Source: Actinomycetota bacterium (lineage in GTDB: Bacteria > Actinomycetota > Thermoleophilia > Gaiellales > Gaiellaceae). Taken from it: 62,802 nt of DNA. Both the position numbers and the translations under genes were made by a program. The stretch is taken from NCBI GenBank assembly GCA_003132665.1, contig PKYN01000005.1, forward strand, positions 1-62,802, given 5' to 3'. Shown here piece after piece: positions 1-8,161 of the stretch (its first letter is position 1; each line of letters opens with the position of its first letter). The notes below the pieces were generated by a model that did no database searches, was not told where the DNA came from, and was given only the letters and a program-made list of their open reading frames with translations.

Positions 1-1
1 A

Positions 2-790
2 GCGGCGATCAAGCAGAAGGGGGCGAAGGTTGCTGCAAGCCCACGCGAGGTGGCCGAGCAGGTGGATGTACTGCTGCTGTCGTTGCCTGACTCACCACAG
101 ATTTTCGAGGTGACAAACGGCGCCGGCGGCATCGCCGAGGGAGCCCACAAGGGGCTCGTCGTTATCGACCACTCGACTGTGGCGCCGATGACACCGCAGC
201 GTCTCTCCGAGGAGCTCGAGCCACTCGGCGTTAGCTGGCTCGATGCGCCCGTGAGCGGTGGGCCGGCGGGTGCGGAAGCGGCAACCCTCACGATTATGGT
301 CGGCGGCGACGAGAAGGTGCTCGAGCGCTGCCGCCCGATCCTCGAGACGGTCGGCGGGAACGTCCAGTACATGGGTGCCTCCGGCATGGGCGCGACGACG
401 AAGATCGTGAACCAGCTCGCACTCGGCATCGAGATGATGGCCATGTTCGAGGCCTTCACCCTCGGCGTCACAGCCGGAATCGACGCTCGACGGCTGTGGG
501 AGGTGCTTCGGACCAGCAGTTCGAGCTGCTGGACGATGGAGAACCATGTTCCGCTCCTACTCCTCGGGAATCGTTATGAGGAAGTTCCCGCAGCGTGGTT
601 TGCGCTGAAACTGATGCACAAGGACATGCGAATCGCCGTAAGCACGGCGAGTTCTCTCAAAGTGCCCCTGGCGGCGGGTTCGCTGACCGAGCAGATGTTT
701 GCGATCGCCGAAGGGCAAGGTTGGGGCGAGCAGGATCACTGGGCGCCGATCAAGCTCTACGCGAACTCGGTTGGCATCAAGAAGTGGTAG
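2..790 (+). CDS. 3-hydroxyisobutyrate dehydrogenase family oxidoreductase (5' end outside window)
   Basis: NAD(P)-dependent beta-hydroxyacid dehydrogenase, which interconverts a 3-hydroxy acid and its semialdehyde in the cytosol. The reading frame is open from the first bases, so the N-terminal GxGxxG dinucleotide-binding loop lies upstream of the window. A GTG at 50 is an internal codon and not the start. Visible family signatures are the substrate loop DAPVSGGPAG, followed by LTIMVGGD, and the catalytic lysine in GATTKIVNQ. The C-terminal helical domain is complete. Family members include 3-hydroxyisobutyrate dehydrogenase, tartronate-semialdehyde reductase and sulfolactaldehyde reductase; sequence alone does not separate them. 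The downstream semialdehyde dehydrogenase suggests an alcohol/aldehyde acid couple in the same pathway. It precedes the transaldolase by under 100 bases on the same strand. Confidence 0.9.
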   Translation, partial: AAIKQKGAKVAASPREVAEQVDVLLLSLPDSPQIFEVTNGAGGIAEGAHKGLVVIDHSTVAPMTPQRLSEELEPLGVSWLDAPVSGGPAGAEAATLTIMVGGDEKVLERCRPILETVGGNVQYMGASGMGATTKIVNQLALGIEMMAMFEAFTLGVTAGIDARRLWEVLRTSSSSCWTMENHVPLLLLGNRYEEVPAAWFALKLMHKDMRIAVSTASSLKVPLAAGSLTEQMFAIAEGQGWGEQDHWAPIKLYANSVGIKKW

Positions 791-874
791 CAAGCAGCCC
801 ACTAATTACCAAGGAACTTTGATTTGCGTTCTTACTTTAGTCGGCCCCATCGAGTTAGCGAGGCGATATACCCT

Positions 875-2077
875 ATGACTTCCAGCGTATTAGAGCGGCT
901 TAGCCAGGTTCACCCGGACATGGAAATATGGTGGGATTCGTCGCCGCTTGTCTTTTCGTCTTTCGTGGAAGACGCGGTTAGCTCCGCGCCGCCCTCGGCG
1001 AGAGGACTCATAAAGGATGAGTTGAGCCGGATTTATGTGAGCGATGATCCCGCACAAAGCCTCATTCGAGGCTGTACAACGAACCCCCCCCTGGCCCTTG
1101 ATGCCGTTGGTAAAGATCTCCCCTTCTGGGATGAGTGGGTGAACGAGTTACTAGCAGATACACCTGACTTGTCGAAAAGTGAGTGCGCGTGGCTCATCTA
1201 TAAAGAGGTGCTACGACGTGGGGCCGAAATGATGCTTCCTATTTGGGAACATTCTGCCGGGCGATTCGGCTATATCTCGGGCCAGTTGGACCCGCGTCTC
1301 ATAACCGAGGCGGACAAAATGGTCGAGATGGCGCAAGAGCTTCGTACTATTGCTCCCAACATCATGGTCAAGGTGCCTGCCAGTACTGAGGGAGTCGAGG
1401 TTGTCAGGACTCTCACGTCGATGGGGATTCCGACGAACGTCACAACTTGCTTCACGCTTCCCCAGATCTGGGCGGTCGCACTCGCCGCCAAAGAGGGTCT
1501 GGCAATCGCGCAAGCGTCGAACGTGGACGTTAGTAAATGGCGTGCAGTGATCACGATGATGATCGGACGCCTCACGGAAAATCCAGTTCTAGATGAACAG
1601 GCGGCACGCCGAGGTATTAACCTCTCACGCGTGGACAAGCATTGGTTTGGTGTTCACGTATTTCGCAAAGCTTTCAAGCTCCTCAGAGATAACGGACTGC
1701 CAAGCAAGATGCTGGCTTGTTCTATGCGACCCGGTCCGCTCGTTGGCGGGAGCTCTCATTTCTGGGACATTGAGAAAATTGCGGGTGACATCGTCTATAC
1801 CATGCCTCCCTACGTCTTGAAGCCGCTTTTCGAACAGAGCGGAGGCTTGACTTTTAATGAGGAGGTACTCGCAGACGACGTTCCAGTGGACGTCATGAAA
1901 AAACTGGAACGGATTCCATATGTGTTGCAGTCGTGGGATGCGAACGGGATGGAAGTGGACCAGTTCAATAATCATCCTGCAACAATAAGTACTGCCAAAA
2001 CGTTCTCCGCCGCATTCGATGGGCTCGAGGAGTATGCGGACAAGCAGCTTCAAGCGAGAAAGGAACAGGTGAGGTGA
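875..2077 (+). CDS. Transaldolase family protein
   Basis: Transfers a C3 dihydroxyacetone unit between sugar phosphates through a Schiff base. The active-site lysine is in IMVKVPAS at about residue 166, and an earlier GCTTNPPL segment matches the family's TTNPsL motif. At about 400 residues it belongs to the longer transaldolase group rather than the roughly 220-residue class. Two starts compete: ATG at 875, preceded by GAGGCG, and an in-frame TTG at 824, preceded by AAGGA at 811-815. I chose the ATG because conserved sequence begins after it. The gene lies inside an operon with dihydroxyacetone kinase subunits and a semialdehyde dehydrogenase, so it may process an unusual ketose rather than serve the pentose phosphate pathway. 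Its base composition is less GC-rich than the pilus genes at the other end of the window. Confidence 0.85.
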   Translation: MTSSVLERLSQVHPDMEIWWDSSPLVFSSFVEDAVSSAPPSARGLIKDELSRIYVSDDPAQSLIRGCTTNPPLALDAVGKDLPFWDEWVNELLADTPDLSKSECAWLIYKEVLRRGAEMMLPIWEHSAGRFGYISGQLDPRLITEADKMVEMAQELRTIAPNIMVKVPASTEGVEVVRTLTSMGIPTNVTTCFTLPQIWAVALAAKEGLAIAQASNVDVSKWRAVITMMIGRLTENPVLDEQAARRGINLSRVDKHWFGVHVFRKAFKLLRDNGLPSKMLACSMRPGPLVGGSSHFWDIEKIAGDIVYTMPPYVLKPLFEQSGGLTFNEEVLADDVPVDVMKKLERIPYVLQSWDANGMEVDQFNNHPATISTAKTFSAAFDGLEEYADKQLQARKEQVR

Positions 2078-2120
2078 GCGGGGAGCGCGGGGGTTTTGTC
2101 GACGACTTATAGCCTGAGTT

Positions 2121-2128
2121 GTTTAAAC
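2121..2128. promoter_or_regulatory. Candidate operator, palindrome GTTTAAAC
   Basis: An 8-base perfect palindrome sits between the transaldolase stop and the dhaL ribosome-binding site. Its flanks (AGTT on the left, GAACT on the right) extend the symmetry imperfectly. The size and AT-rich centre could suit a repressor site, but the nearby LacI-type protein lacks a visible DNA-binding domain, so the link is speculative. Confidence 0.25.
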
Positions 2129-2153
2129 GAACTAATAGGAGAGAAATCGGGGC

Positions 2154-2810
2154 ATGCAACGACAGAAAGAAAGCGGAGTAATGCAGGCTGTTGAGTGGGT
2201 TATCCGCGTAATGGCGGAAAACGCAGTAGAGAATGAAGATTACTTTAGCGACCTCGACGCCGTCGTGGGTGACGGCGACTTCGGCCATTCACTCGCGCGC
2301 GGCTTTGAGGCGGTACTAGAGACGCTCGATGAATCGAACGAGCAGAGTCCCGGAGCACTTCTCAGGAAAATCGGGATGGTACTTATGGCCAAGGTAGGCG
2401 GTACATCCGGCCCAATATGGGGCACTGCGTTCATGCGAGCGGGGAGTGTGGCTGGAGAAAAAAACGAGCTGACAGACGCTGATGTGATAGCGATGCTGCA
2501 TGCGGGAATCGATGGTATCTGCGAGCGTGGCGGCGCCAGCATTGGAGACAAGACGCTGCTAGATGCGCTCATTCCAGCTACTACAACACTTGGAGCACGG
2601 CTATCGCGTGGCGAAGAGTGGGATAGAGCGCTCGCGGCGACTGCGATCGCAGCGCGAACGGCGGCAGACGCGACTCGAGACCTAATAGCTAGGCGTGGGC
2701 GTGCGTCGTATACGGGCGAGCGAAGCCTGGGCACCCTCGACGCGGGTGCCGTGGCGGTTGCATCGATGTTCGAGCGGCTGGCAGAGCGTTGGCCTCTAGA
2801 AGGGAAGTGA
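2154..2810 (+). CDS. dhaL: Dihydroxyacetone kinase, ADP/ATP-binding subunit DhaL
   Basis: The nucleotide-binding subunit of a two-part dihydroxyacetone-type kinase. The magnesium/nucleotide aspartates are seen as D35, D40 and D42 in the LDAVVGDGDFGHS segment, with the spacing known for DhaL. A second signature, GGASIGDKTLLDAL, and the later SLGTLDAGAVA segment also fit. Total length of 218 residues is normal for a stand-alone DhaL. AGGAGAG at 2137-2143 supports the ATG at 2154; an internal ATG at 2181 also has a GGAG nearby and remains possible. The stop at 2810 is only a few bases before dhaK, so the two are translationally linked. No DhaM phosphotransferase component is visible, so direct use of ATP rather than the PTS is possible. 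Confidence 0.9.
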   Translation: MQRQKESGVMQAVEWVIRVMAENAVENEDYFSDLDAVVGDGDFGHSLARGFEAVLETLDESNEQSPGALLRKIGMVLMAKVGGTSGPIWGTAFMRAGSVAGEKNELTDADVIAMLHAGIDGICERGGASIGDKTLLDALIPATTTLGARLSRGEEWDRALAATAIAARTAADATRDLIARRGRASYTGERSLGTLDAGAVAVASMFERLAERWPLEGK

Positions 2811-2815
2811 TAAGG

Positions 2816-3811
2816 ATGAAAAAGCTAGTAAATGAGCCTAAGGCCTTTGTGGCAGAGATGCTGGAGGGTATCGCCCTCGCAAATGAAAAAACTCTGAAGT
2901 ACGTGCCGGAATACAACCTGATCATGCGGGCTGACGCGCCAAACACCAACAAGGTCAGCGTCCTTCAGGGCTCGGGATCCGGTCACGAGCCGGCGCACGT
3001 CCTGCTGGTGGGCAAAGGAATGCTGGACGGAGCATGTCCGGGAGATGTTTTCGCGGCACCGCCAGTGGACTATGTGCTTGAGAGCACGAAGCTTCTCGCA
3101 TCGCCAAAAGGGGTTCTGCACATCGTCAACAACTACACGGGCGATCGCATGGCATTCGATATGGCGCGCGAGTTAGCTGAGGCAGAGGGCCTGAAGGTAG
3201 CCACTCTCATGGTGGACGATGACGTTGCCGTAAAGGACTCAACTCACACGGTGGGGCGACGCGGAGTTGCGGGGAACTTCTTCGTGATTAAGGCAGTCGG
3301 TGCGGCCGCAGAGCAAGGTCGGAAGCTGGAAGAACTCGTCGAGCTGGGCCAGCGGGTGAACGGAGTCACGAGAACGATGGGTATTGCGCTGACGTCGTGC
3401 ACGCCTCCCGCAAAGGGTTCGCCGCTGTTTGAACTCGGCGATGGAGAGATGGAGGTCGGTGTCGGAATCCATGGAGAGCCTGGCCGCAAGCGGAAGGCCG
3501 TGGAGCCTGCGAATGCCATTGCGGACGAGTTGCTTGACGCAGTGGTAGAAGATCTTCCCTTCAAGAAGGGCGACAAGGTCGCGCTGATGGTGAATGGGCT
3601 AGGCGGGACACCGATCGCCGAGCTGTACGTTGTCTACGGACACGCACATACAAGGCTCACGCAGGCCGGAATAAAGGTAGAGCGGAGCTATGTCGGTGAG
3701 TACTGTACATCGCTCGACATGGCGGGATGCTCGATCACGCTTGTGCGATTGGATGACGAACTGACGAGTCTTCTTGATGCGCCTGGCGAGATGGGGATGC
3801 GCATTCTGTAG
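2816..3811 (+). CDS. dhaK: Dihydroxyacetone kinase, substrate-binding subunit DhaK
   Basis: Binds the ketose substrate covalently as a hemiaminal and presents it to DhaL for phosphorylation. The conserved GSGSGHEPAH loop is at residues 52-61, and the substrate-linking histidine is H219 in VGVGIHGEPG, almost exactly the position known in E. coli DhaK. The ATG at 2816 gives the typical N-terminus MKKLVNEP; upstream in-frame TTG codons would only add an atypical extension. The order dhaL-dhaK is reversed relative to the E. coli operon. Related DhaK proteins act on dihydroxyacetone, L- or D-erythrulose and other ketoses, so the substrate is not settled. Co-transcription with a transaldolase and a semialdehyde dehydrogenase suggests sugar or polyol breakdown. 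Confidence 0.92.
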   Translation: MKKLVNEPKAFVAEMLEGIALANEKTLKYVPEYNLIMRADAPNTNKVSVLQGSGSGHEPAHVLLVGKGMLDGACPGDVFAAPPVDYVLESTKLLASPKGVLHIVNNYTGDRMAFDMARELAEAEGLKVATLMVDDDVAVKDSTHTVGRRGVAGNFFVIKAVGAAAEQGRKLEELVELGQRVNGVTRTMGIALTSCTPPAKGSPLFELGDGEMEVGVGIHGEPGRKRKAVEPANAIADELLDAVVEDLPFKKGDKVALMVNGLGGTPIAELYVVYGHAHTRLTQAGIKVERSYVGEYCTSLDMAGCSITLVRLDDELTSLLDAPGEMGMRIL

Positions 3812-3947
3812 CCGAAACTTAGGGTTCTTGGTGGCGCGGCGACATAGGACCCGCGCGGGAAAGCATATGGGGTTTAGCAGCAGTGTGAGCGTGCGGGCTA
3901 GCAGCAGCGTAAAGAAATTCAGGGCCAACGATAAGCAGGAGATACTC

Positions 3948-5477
3948 ATGGTAGAAATTGAAAGGGAGAAGGTTCGAAACAACGAGGAGGTGGCGAAGAT
4001 CCATCATTGGATTAACGGTCGCCGCGTCGTAGGAAAATCCGATCGCAAGGGGCCGGTATATAACCCCGCCACCGGTCGGAAGACAGGCGAAGTTGATTTC
4101 GCAAGCGTGCAGGAGGTAAACGGCGCCGTCGACGCCGCAAAACGGGCATTCCCGGGTTGGCGCACCCTTTCGTTGTCTCGACGAGTCGAGATCTTTTTCC
4201 GCCTCCGTCAGCTTGTCAATGACAACCTGGATGTAATCGCGCGTACGGTCACCTCGGAACACGGTAAGGTGCTCTCTGACGCTGCGGCAGAGGTTCATGT
4301 AGGACTAGAAATGGTCGAGTACTGTTGCGGATTGCCGGAACTACTCAAGGGAAGCTTCAGCGAGCAAGTCTCAACGGGCTACGACGTCCATTCGGTTAGG
4401 CAACCACTGGGCGTTGTCGCAGGTATCACACCGTTCAACTTTCCGGCGATGGTGCCGATGTGGATGATTCCGTTTGCAATCGCATCTGGTAACACCTTCG
4501 TTCTTAAAGTGTCGGAAAAGGTGCCATCTGCGTCGATGTTGCTAGCCGAGTTGATGAAAGAGGCGGGTGTGCCTGATGGCGTCGTGAACATTGTCCACGG
4601 CGACAAGGTTGCGGTCGACGCGCTGCTTGAGCACCCGGACGTGGCTGCAATCTCGTTTGTCGGCTCAACACCAATCGCGCGCTACGTGTATGAGACCGCA
4701 ACGAGACATGGTAAGCGCGTACAGGCGCTCGCCGGGGCTAAGAATCACATGATCGTCCTCCCCGATGCTGACATCGATATGGCCGCGGACGCGGCGGTGA
4801 GTGGAGGCTTCGGTTCGGCCGGAGAGCGTTGCATGGCGGTCGCACAGATCGTTGCTGTCGGTGGCATCGGCGATCGTCTGGTGGCAGCAATCAAGGAGCG
4901 CATCCCTCGGGTGAAGGTTGGCGACGGTATGGACCCAGATTCGGAGATGGGACCGCTCGTGACCCGCGAGCATCTTAAACGAGTTATGTCCTATATTGAT
5001 AAGGGCCGCGATCAGGGAGCCACGGTTGTCGTCGATGGGCGTGAATCCGTTCCAAATGGTGATGGCTTCTGGCTTGGACCATCGCTGCTCGACCACGTTA
5101 GCGCCGACAATATCGCTTATCGGGAAGAGATCTTTGGACCAGTGCTCGGGGTCACTCGCGTCGCCAGCTACGAAGATGCAGTGAAGCTTGCGAATGAGCA
5201 TCCTTGGGGAAACGGGGCAGTGATTTTTACTCGAGACGGCGGCGCCGCTCGGTGCTTCGCGGTCGACGTCCAGGCCGGAATGGTGGGCATCAACGTGGCG
5301 ATTCCAGTTCCGGTCGCCTATTACTCGTTTGGAGGTTGGAAGTCCTCGTTGTTCGGTAGCAGCCATATCTACGGGCCGGAGGGATTCAAGTTCTATACGC
5401 GCGGTAAGGTAATCACCACCCGCTGGCCGGACCCCTCCACGAGCAAGGTCGACCTCGGTTTCCCGCGCACACGATGA
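3948..5477 (+). CDS. mmsA: CoA-acylating (methyl)malonate-semialdehyde dehydrogenase
   Basis: Oxidises malonate or methylmalonate semialdehyde to acetyl- or propionyl-CoA with NAD+ and CoA. The 509-residue protein has the catalytic cysteine C295 in GSAGERCMA. It also has the hallmark AGAKNHMIV segment (residues 262-270), where the general-base glutamate of ordinary aldehyde dehydrogenases is replaced, as known for the CoA-dependent subfamily. The ITPFNFP and FVGSTPIARYVY cofactor motifs are clear. I chose ATG 3948 because AGGAG lies 7-8 bases upstream and the conserved INGRR start follows soon after; an earlier in-frame start would add 58 unconserved residues. It is the last gene of the operon and is followed by hairpins at 5620-5708. 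With the upstream beta-hydroxyacid dehydrogenase it resembles valine or inositol end-steps, but the kinase genes argue for sugar or polyol use. Confidence 0.92.
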   Translation: MVEIEREKVRNNEEVAKIHHWINGRRVVGKSDRKGPVYNPATGRKTGEVDFASVQEVNGAVDAAKRAFPGWRTLSLSRRVEIFFRLRQLVNDNLDVIARTVTSEHGKVLSDAAAEVHVGLEMVEYCCGLPELLKGSFSEQVSTGYDVHSVRQPLGVVAGITPFNFPAMVPMWMIPFAIASGNTFVLKVSEKVPSASMLLAELMKEAGVPDGVVNIVHGDKVAVDALLEHPDVAAISFVGSTPIARYVYETATRHGKRVQALAGAKNHMIVLPDADIDMAADAAVSGGFGSAGERCMAVAQIVAVGGIGDRLVAAIKERIPRVKVGDGMDPDSEMGPLVTREHLKRVMSYIDKGRDQGATVVVDGRESVPNGDGFWLGPSLLDHVSADNIAYREEIFGPVLGVTRVASYEDAVKLANEHPWGNGAVIFTRDGGAARCFAVDVQAGMVGINVAIPVPVAYYSFGGWKSSLFGSSHIYGPEGFKFYTRGKVITTRWPDPSTSKVDLGFPRTR

Positions 5478-5619
5478 GTAAATACAAAAAGGGCGAAACA
5501 GCCTTGGTACGAAAATGGTGGACAGGTAGTGAAGCAACCTGTTTTTTCGAGGCTAATTTTCTGGTTGATACTTTCTTCCAGTGCCGCTCGCTGAGAGCGT
5601 CAAGCAAGTGTGGGATGTG

Positions 5620-5653
5620 AAAGCCCGGTTCGTTCTCGGGTGGCGCGGGCTTT
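5620..5653 (+). terminator. Candidate intrinsic terminator after mmsA operon
   Basis: Arms AAAGCCCG (5620-5627) and CGGGCTTT (5646-5653) pair around an 18-base loop, with the T-run at the 3' side short (TTT). It lies about 140 bases after the mmsA stop. The right arm overlaps the left arm of a second, larger stem (5648-5708), so the two foldings exclude each other. Confidence 0.4.
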
Positions 5654-5708
5654 GCTAGCGGCTGAGACCTCCGATGCAGCCGCAGGGGACTCAGCCGCTA
5701 GCAGAGCC
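5648..5708. repeat. Long inverted repeat, 19-base arms
   Basis: Bases 5648-5666 and 5690-5708 are reverse complements except for one position (T against C), around a 23-base loop. The core arm is GCTAGCGGCTGAG. There is no T-run, so it is not a textbook terminator. It could be a processing or transcript-stabilising stem, or a scar of an excised element, because the following sequence contains a degraded gene. Confidence 0.55.
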
Positions 5709-5827
5709 TTTCGCTCTCGGCATCGGTCACATTGAGATCGATCGCTCCCGTTAAGCGTCACAGTATCAAGTACCGGGCTCACCTCGGCATGACCAGGGCG
5801 CACGTCACGATGACCGGCTGAAGCCCT

Positions 5828-5929
5828 ATCGAGGAGATCCTGGTGAAGAGCGCCGAGATGCCCAACCTCAACCGGCTCGCGGCTTAGGGCTCGAGAGGAC
5901 GCATCTATCCAATTCATACCTCGGGGAGC
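5828..5929 (+). pseudogene. Remnant of an alkaline phosphatase/type I phosphodiesterase-like gene
   Basis: One frame reads IEEILVKSAEMPNLNRLAA, a TAG stop at 5885-5887, then GSRGRIYPIHTSGS. The MPNLxRLAxxGSxGR pattern is what surrounds the metal-binding start of type I phosphodiesterase/nucleotide pyrophosphatase-like proteins. No start codon, no longer frame and no downstream domain remain. The whole 5478-6083 interval otherwise holds only the two hairpins; short minus-strand frames there look like chance. The call is a pattern match on about 30 residues and could be coincidence. Confidence 0.35.
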
Positions 5930-6083
5930 AGACGCACCTCTTCCCGACCCTAGTAGCGCCTACGAGGCCGCACCGACTCGGCCAGGGCAACTCTTAACTC
6001 GCTGCCTTCGCCCTGCGTTCGCGCTTGGACTACGTGATCTCGCCGCCGCACCAGGTTCATCTCCTGACGTTGATCAAGGCGCG

Positions 6084-7031
6084 TCAGTCAGCCGCTCGAC
6101 AGCCGCACGACTCGCGCACGATGAGCTCGGCAGGGAAAACGACATGTGGTGGACTATCGTCCGGGTAGTTAATGGTCCTAAGGAGTGCCTCGGCCGCGGT
6201 TGCGCCAAGCCCTTCTCTGTCCTGCCGCACCGTCGTCAGCCGTGGCGTGAGGAGCGCCGCATAGTCCGTGTCGTCGAAACCAACGATCGCCAGATCATCG
6301 GGTACGAGCAGCCCAGCCGCCTCGATCGCTGCTAATGCACCGACTGCGATCACGTCGGCGACCGCGAAAATGGCGTCTGGCGGCTCAGCCAGAGTCAAGA
6401 GCTTTCGGACGGCCGCGGCGCCGTGTCTATGGGAGAAGTCTCCCCTGATCACATAATCCCCCGAGAAAGGCAAACCGAGGCTCTCGAGCTCGATGCGATA
6501 CCCGAATAGGCGCTGTTTACTCGCAGCCTGGTTTTCGGGTCCGGCTATGGCGGCAATTCGCCGTCGACCATGCTTGTATAGATGCGCGACGGCAAGTCTC
6601 CCACCGCCGACATTGTCCGATTCGACGTGTCCGAGTCGCTGGCCGAGGCCACCGCCGTCCACCGTGACACAAGGGATCGCTTCGTCTGCGAGACGCTGCG
6701 CCTGTAGGTGGTCGGATGTGAGGCCATGGAGAATCACTCCGTCGACGCCGTACTGCTGACAACGCCGAACGAGTGAGGTCTCGTCATTGTCGAGGAGAAC
6801 GACGTCACAGTCGCTCGCCCGTGCGCGGGATCTGATCCCCCCCAGGAGATGGATGAAGAACGGGCTGAAGCGGGCCTGATTCCAGGTTTCTGTTACGACT
6901 CCGAGCAGTCGTGGCTCGACAATGTTTCGATTAGTCGCCTGTTCGGCGAGCCCGCTCGAGCGGTTACGAATGTCGTCTTGGGCGTGTTCGAACGCGTCGA
7001 CACATCTGATGAGTTCCGCCGCAGTGAGCAT
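6084..7031 (-). CDS. LacI/PurR-type ligand-sensing regulator without visible HTH
   Basis: The body is a periplasmic-binding-protein-like sensor of the LacI family. It starts at LLGVVTETWNQ and includes the typical YGVDGVILHG, HVESDNVGGGRLAVAHL, GHRRI-like GRRRIAAIAGP, PDAIFAVADVIAVGAL and VGFDDTDYAALLTPRLTTVRQD segments. These would bind a sugar-like effector and mediate dimerisation. What is missing is the N-terminal helix-turn-helix and hinge helix. Upstream of the sensor only about 45 residues (from ATG 7031) show no such pattern, and the open frame back to 7277 does not either; I checked the other two frames over 6900-7140. An AAGGAGGA at 7062-7055 lies too far from ATG 7031 to be ideal. 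It may be a decayed or HTH-less regulator of the adjacent catabolic operon. Confidence 0.75.
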   Translation of the reverse strand: MLTAAELIRCVDAFEHAQDDIRNRSSGLAEQATNRNIVEPRLLGVVTETWNQARFSPFFIHLLGGIRSRARASDCDVVLLDNDETSLVRRCQQYGVDGVILHGLTSDHLQAQRLADEAIPCVTVDGGGLGQRLGHVESDNVGGGRLAVAHLYKHGRRRIAAIAGPENQAASKQRLFGYRIELESLGLPFSGDYVIRGDFSHRHGAAAVRKLLTLAEPPDAIFAVADVIAVGALAAIEAAGLLVPDDLAIVGFDDTDYAALLTPRLTTVRQDREGLGATAAEALLRTINYPDDSPPHVVFPAELIVRESCGCRAAD

Positions 7032-7364
7032 GCCCAGAGAATCGACCCGTACGCGTCCTCCTTGAGCGGGTAACGTGGGCGGATTCGATTTCCTGCGAGT
7101 GTCTTTTTGGCGAAGTGCGCAGTGCAGCGAACTTACCCTAATGTGGCACCGAAACGCGAAGCCTAGCGTAGGCTTGCCGCCAGACCGAGCTTGTAGTTCG
7201 TATTGATAAACTAGAGCAACGAATTCGTGTGAACGACCGCAAAAACCAGCCCGAGTCGAATGCCAGAAATTCGCCATTGCGGACTCTCATGTCCACGGGA
7301 GACGTAACGATCGATGGTCTTTTGGCCACGACCAACATGAACGTCGAACTAGAGGAGGAAACGC
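7032..7364. other. Gene-free interval with palindrome ACGAATTCGT
   Basis: This interval between the LacI-type gene and the first 66-residue protein gene holds no convincing coding sequence. The minus-strand frame is open back to 7277 but reads as non-protein-like. A 10-base perfect palindrome at 7219-7228 is a possible operator. The last bases carry the AGAGGAGG ribosome-binding site of the next gene. Confidence 0.4.
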
Positions 7365-7565
7365 ATGGCTCGCAAATCGGTCTTCGTTAGCGATCTTTCG
7401 AGCGCGGAGATCCCGGAGGGAAAAGGAGCGACTGTGACGGTTAGTTTCACGGACGCGCGTAAGGGAACGATCGTTCTCGATGTGACTGACGCCGAAGGTG
7501 AGAAGCTCGGCGAGAAAGGACGCCGGCGGGCTAGGCGCGGACGAAGAGCGAAGGCAGAGAGGTAA
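7365..7565 (+). CDS. Small basic protein, copy 1 (66 aa)
   Basis: A 66-residue protein beginning MARKSVFVSDLS, with an alternating beta-strand-like middle (ATVTVSFTDARKGTIVLDV) and a very basic tail RRRARRGRRAKAER. A strong AGAGGAGG ribosome-binding site precedes the ATG by about 8 bases. A second copy at 12557-12757 matches at 57 of 66 residues, which makes it certain that this is a real gene. The layout (short beta-rich N-terminus, basic tail) loosely recalls the oligomerisation domain of Lsr2-type nucleoid proteins, but without the AT-hook domain; I do not claim homology. A nucleic-acid-binding role is an inference from charge. Confidence 0.8.
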   Translation: MARKSVFVSDLSSAEIPEGKGATVTVSFTDARKGTIVLDVTDAEGEKLGEKGRRRARRGRRAKAER

Positions 7566-7746
7566 GCGCGATCGTGCCTGGGTGGACGGTTTTCAAACCA
7601 CTCCGGGCCGCTACTCGACGTGTCTATCCGAATTCGGCCTACTGCAGAAGCTCGGACGTCGGTGGTGGGGGATGCCGCCGTCACGGGTAGTCGGTTCACG
7701 CCGAACCGACCATGAAAGCGGTACCACCAGAGCCGATCACACCGAT

Positions 7747-8154
7747 ATGAGCATCTTCAAGGCGATCGCGGCCGCGGAAGAGATTCCGCCGGCTTCGCAT
7801 GTGCTCATGAAGGCGGCGGGCTGGCTGGCGGGACGACAAGAGTTCGAGGCCGCAAGGACACTTCTCGCCTGCGAGCTCAGGCTTGAGATGCCGACACGGT
7901 TCGCGGGAACGCCGACGGGTGGTCTCTACGCAACAGTCGTGTGCCCCCCTAACGCCGCCGTCATTCTGCTTGACGAGGAACGCCCCGAGAGGGTGAACAT
8001 CCGAAAGGCGATCGACGTCGCTCTCCCCGCGACGTATTTCGTAGACCAGTTGTACGTAGAGAGCGCGTCGAATACCGAGGAGAACCTCACGCGAGGCGCT
8101 CCGGGTGAACTCACTTCGCACTTTTCGCCGAGCCCTTACGCGGACGCGGCCTAG
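7747..8154 (+). CDS. Hypothetical protein (135 aa)
   Basis: Begins MSIFKAIAAAEEIPPASHVLMKAAGWLAG and reads as a soluble alpha/beta protein with no signal peptide or membrane segment. The open frame extends back to 7498, but the upstream part is out of character (arginine/glycine-rich, overlapping the previous gene in another frame), so I placed the start at ATG 7747. The Shine-Dalgarno signal is weak. I do not recognise the family. The stop is 7 bases before the ATG chosen for the histidine kinase, so the two could be co-transcribed. Confidence 0.5.
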   Translation: MSIFKAIAAAEEIPPASHVLMKAAGWLAGRQEFEAARTLLACELRLEMPTRFAGTPTGGLYATVVCPPNAAVILLDEERPERVNIRKAIDVALPATYFVDQLYVESASNTEENLTRGAPGELTSHFSPSPYADAA

Positions 8155-8161
8155 AAAGGGG

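Noticed and set aside
5600-5917. 105-codon minus-strand frame
   Set aside because: Crosses the hairpins and the decayed gene; no ribosome-binding site, no recognisable pattern.
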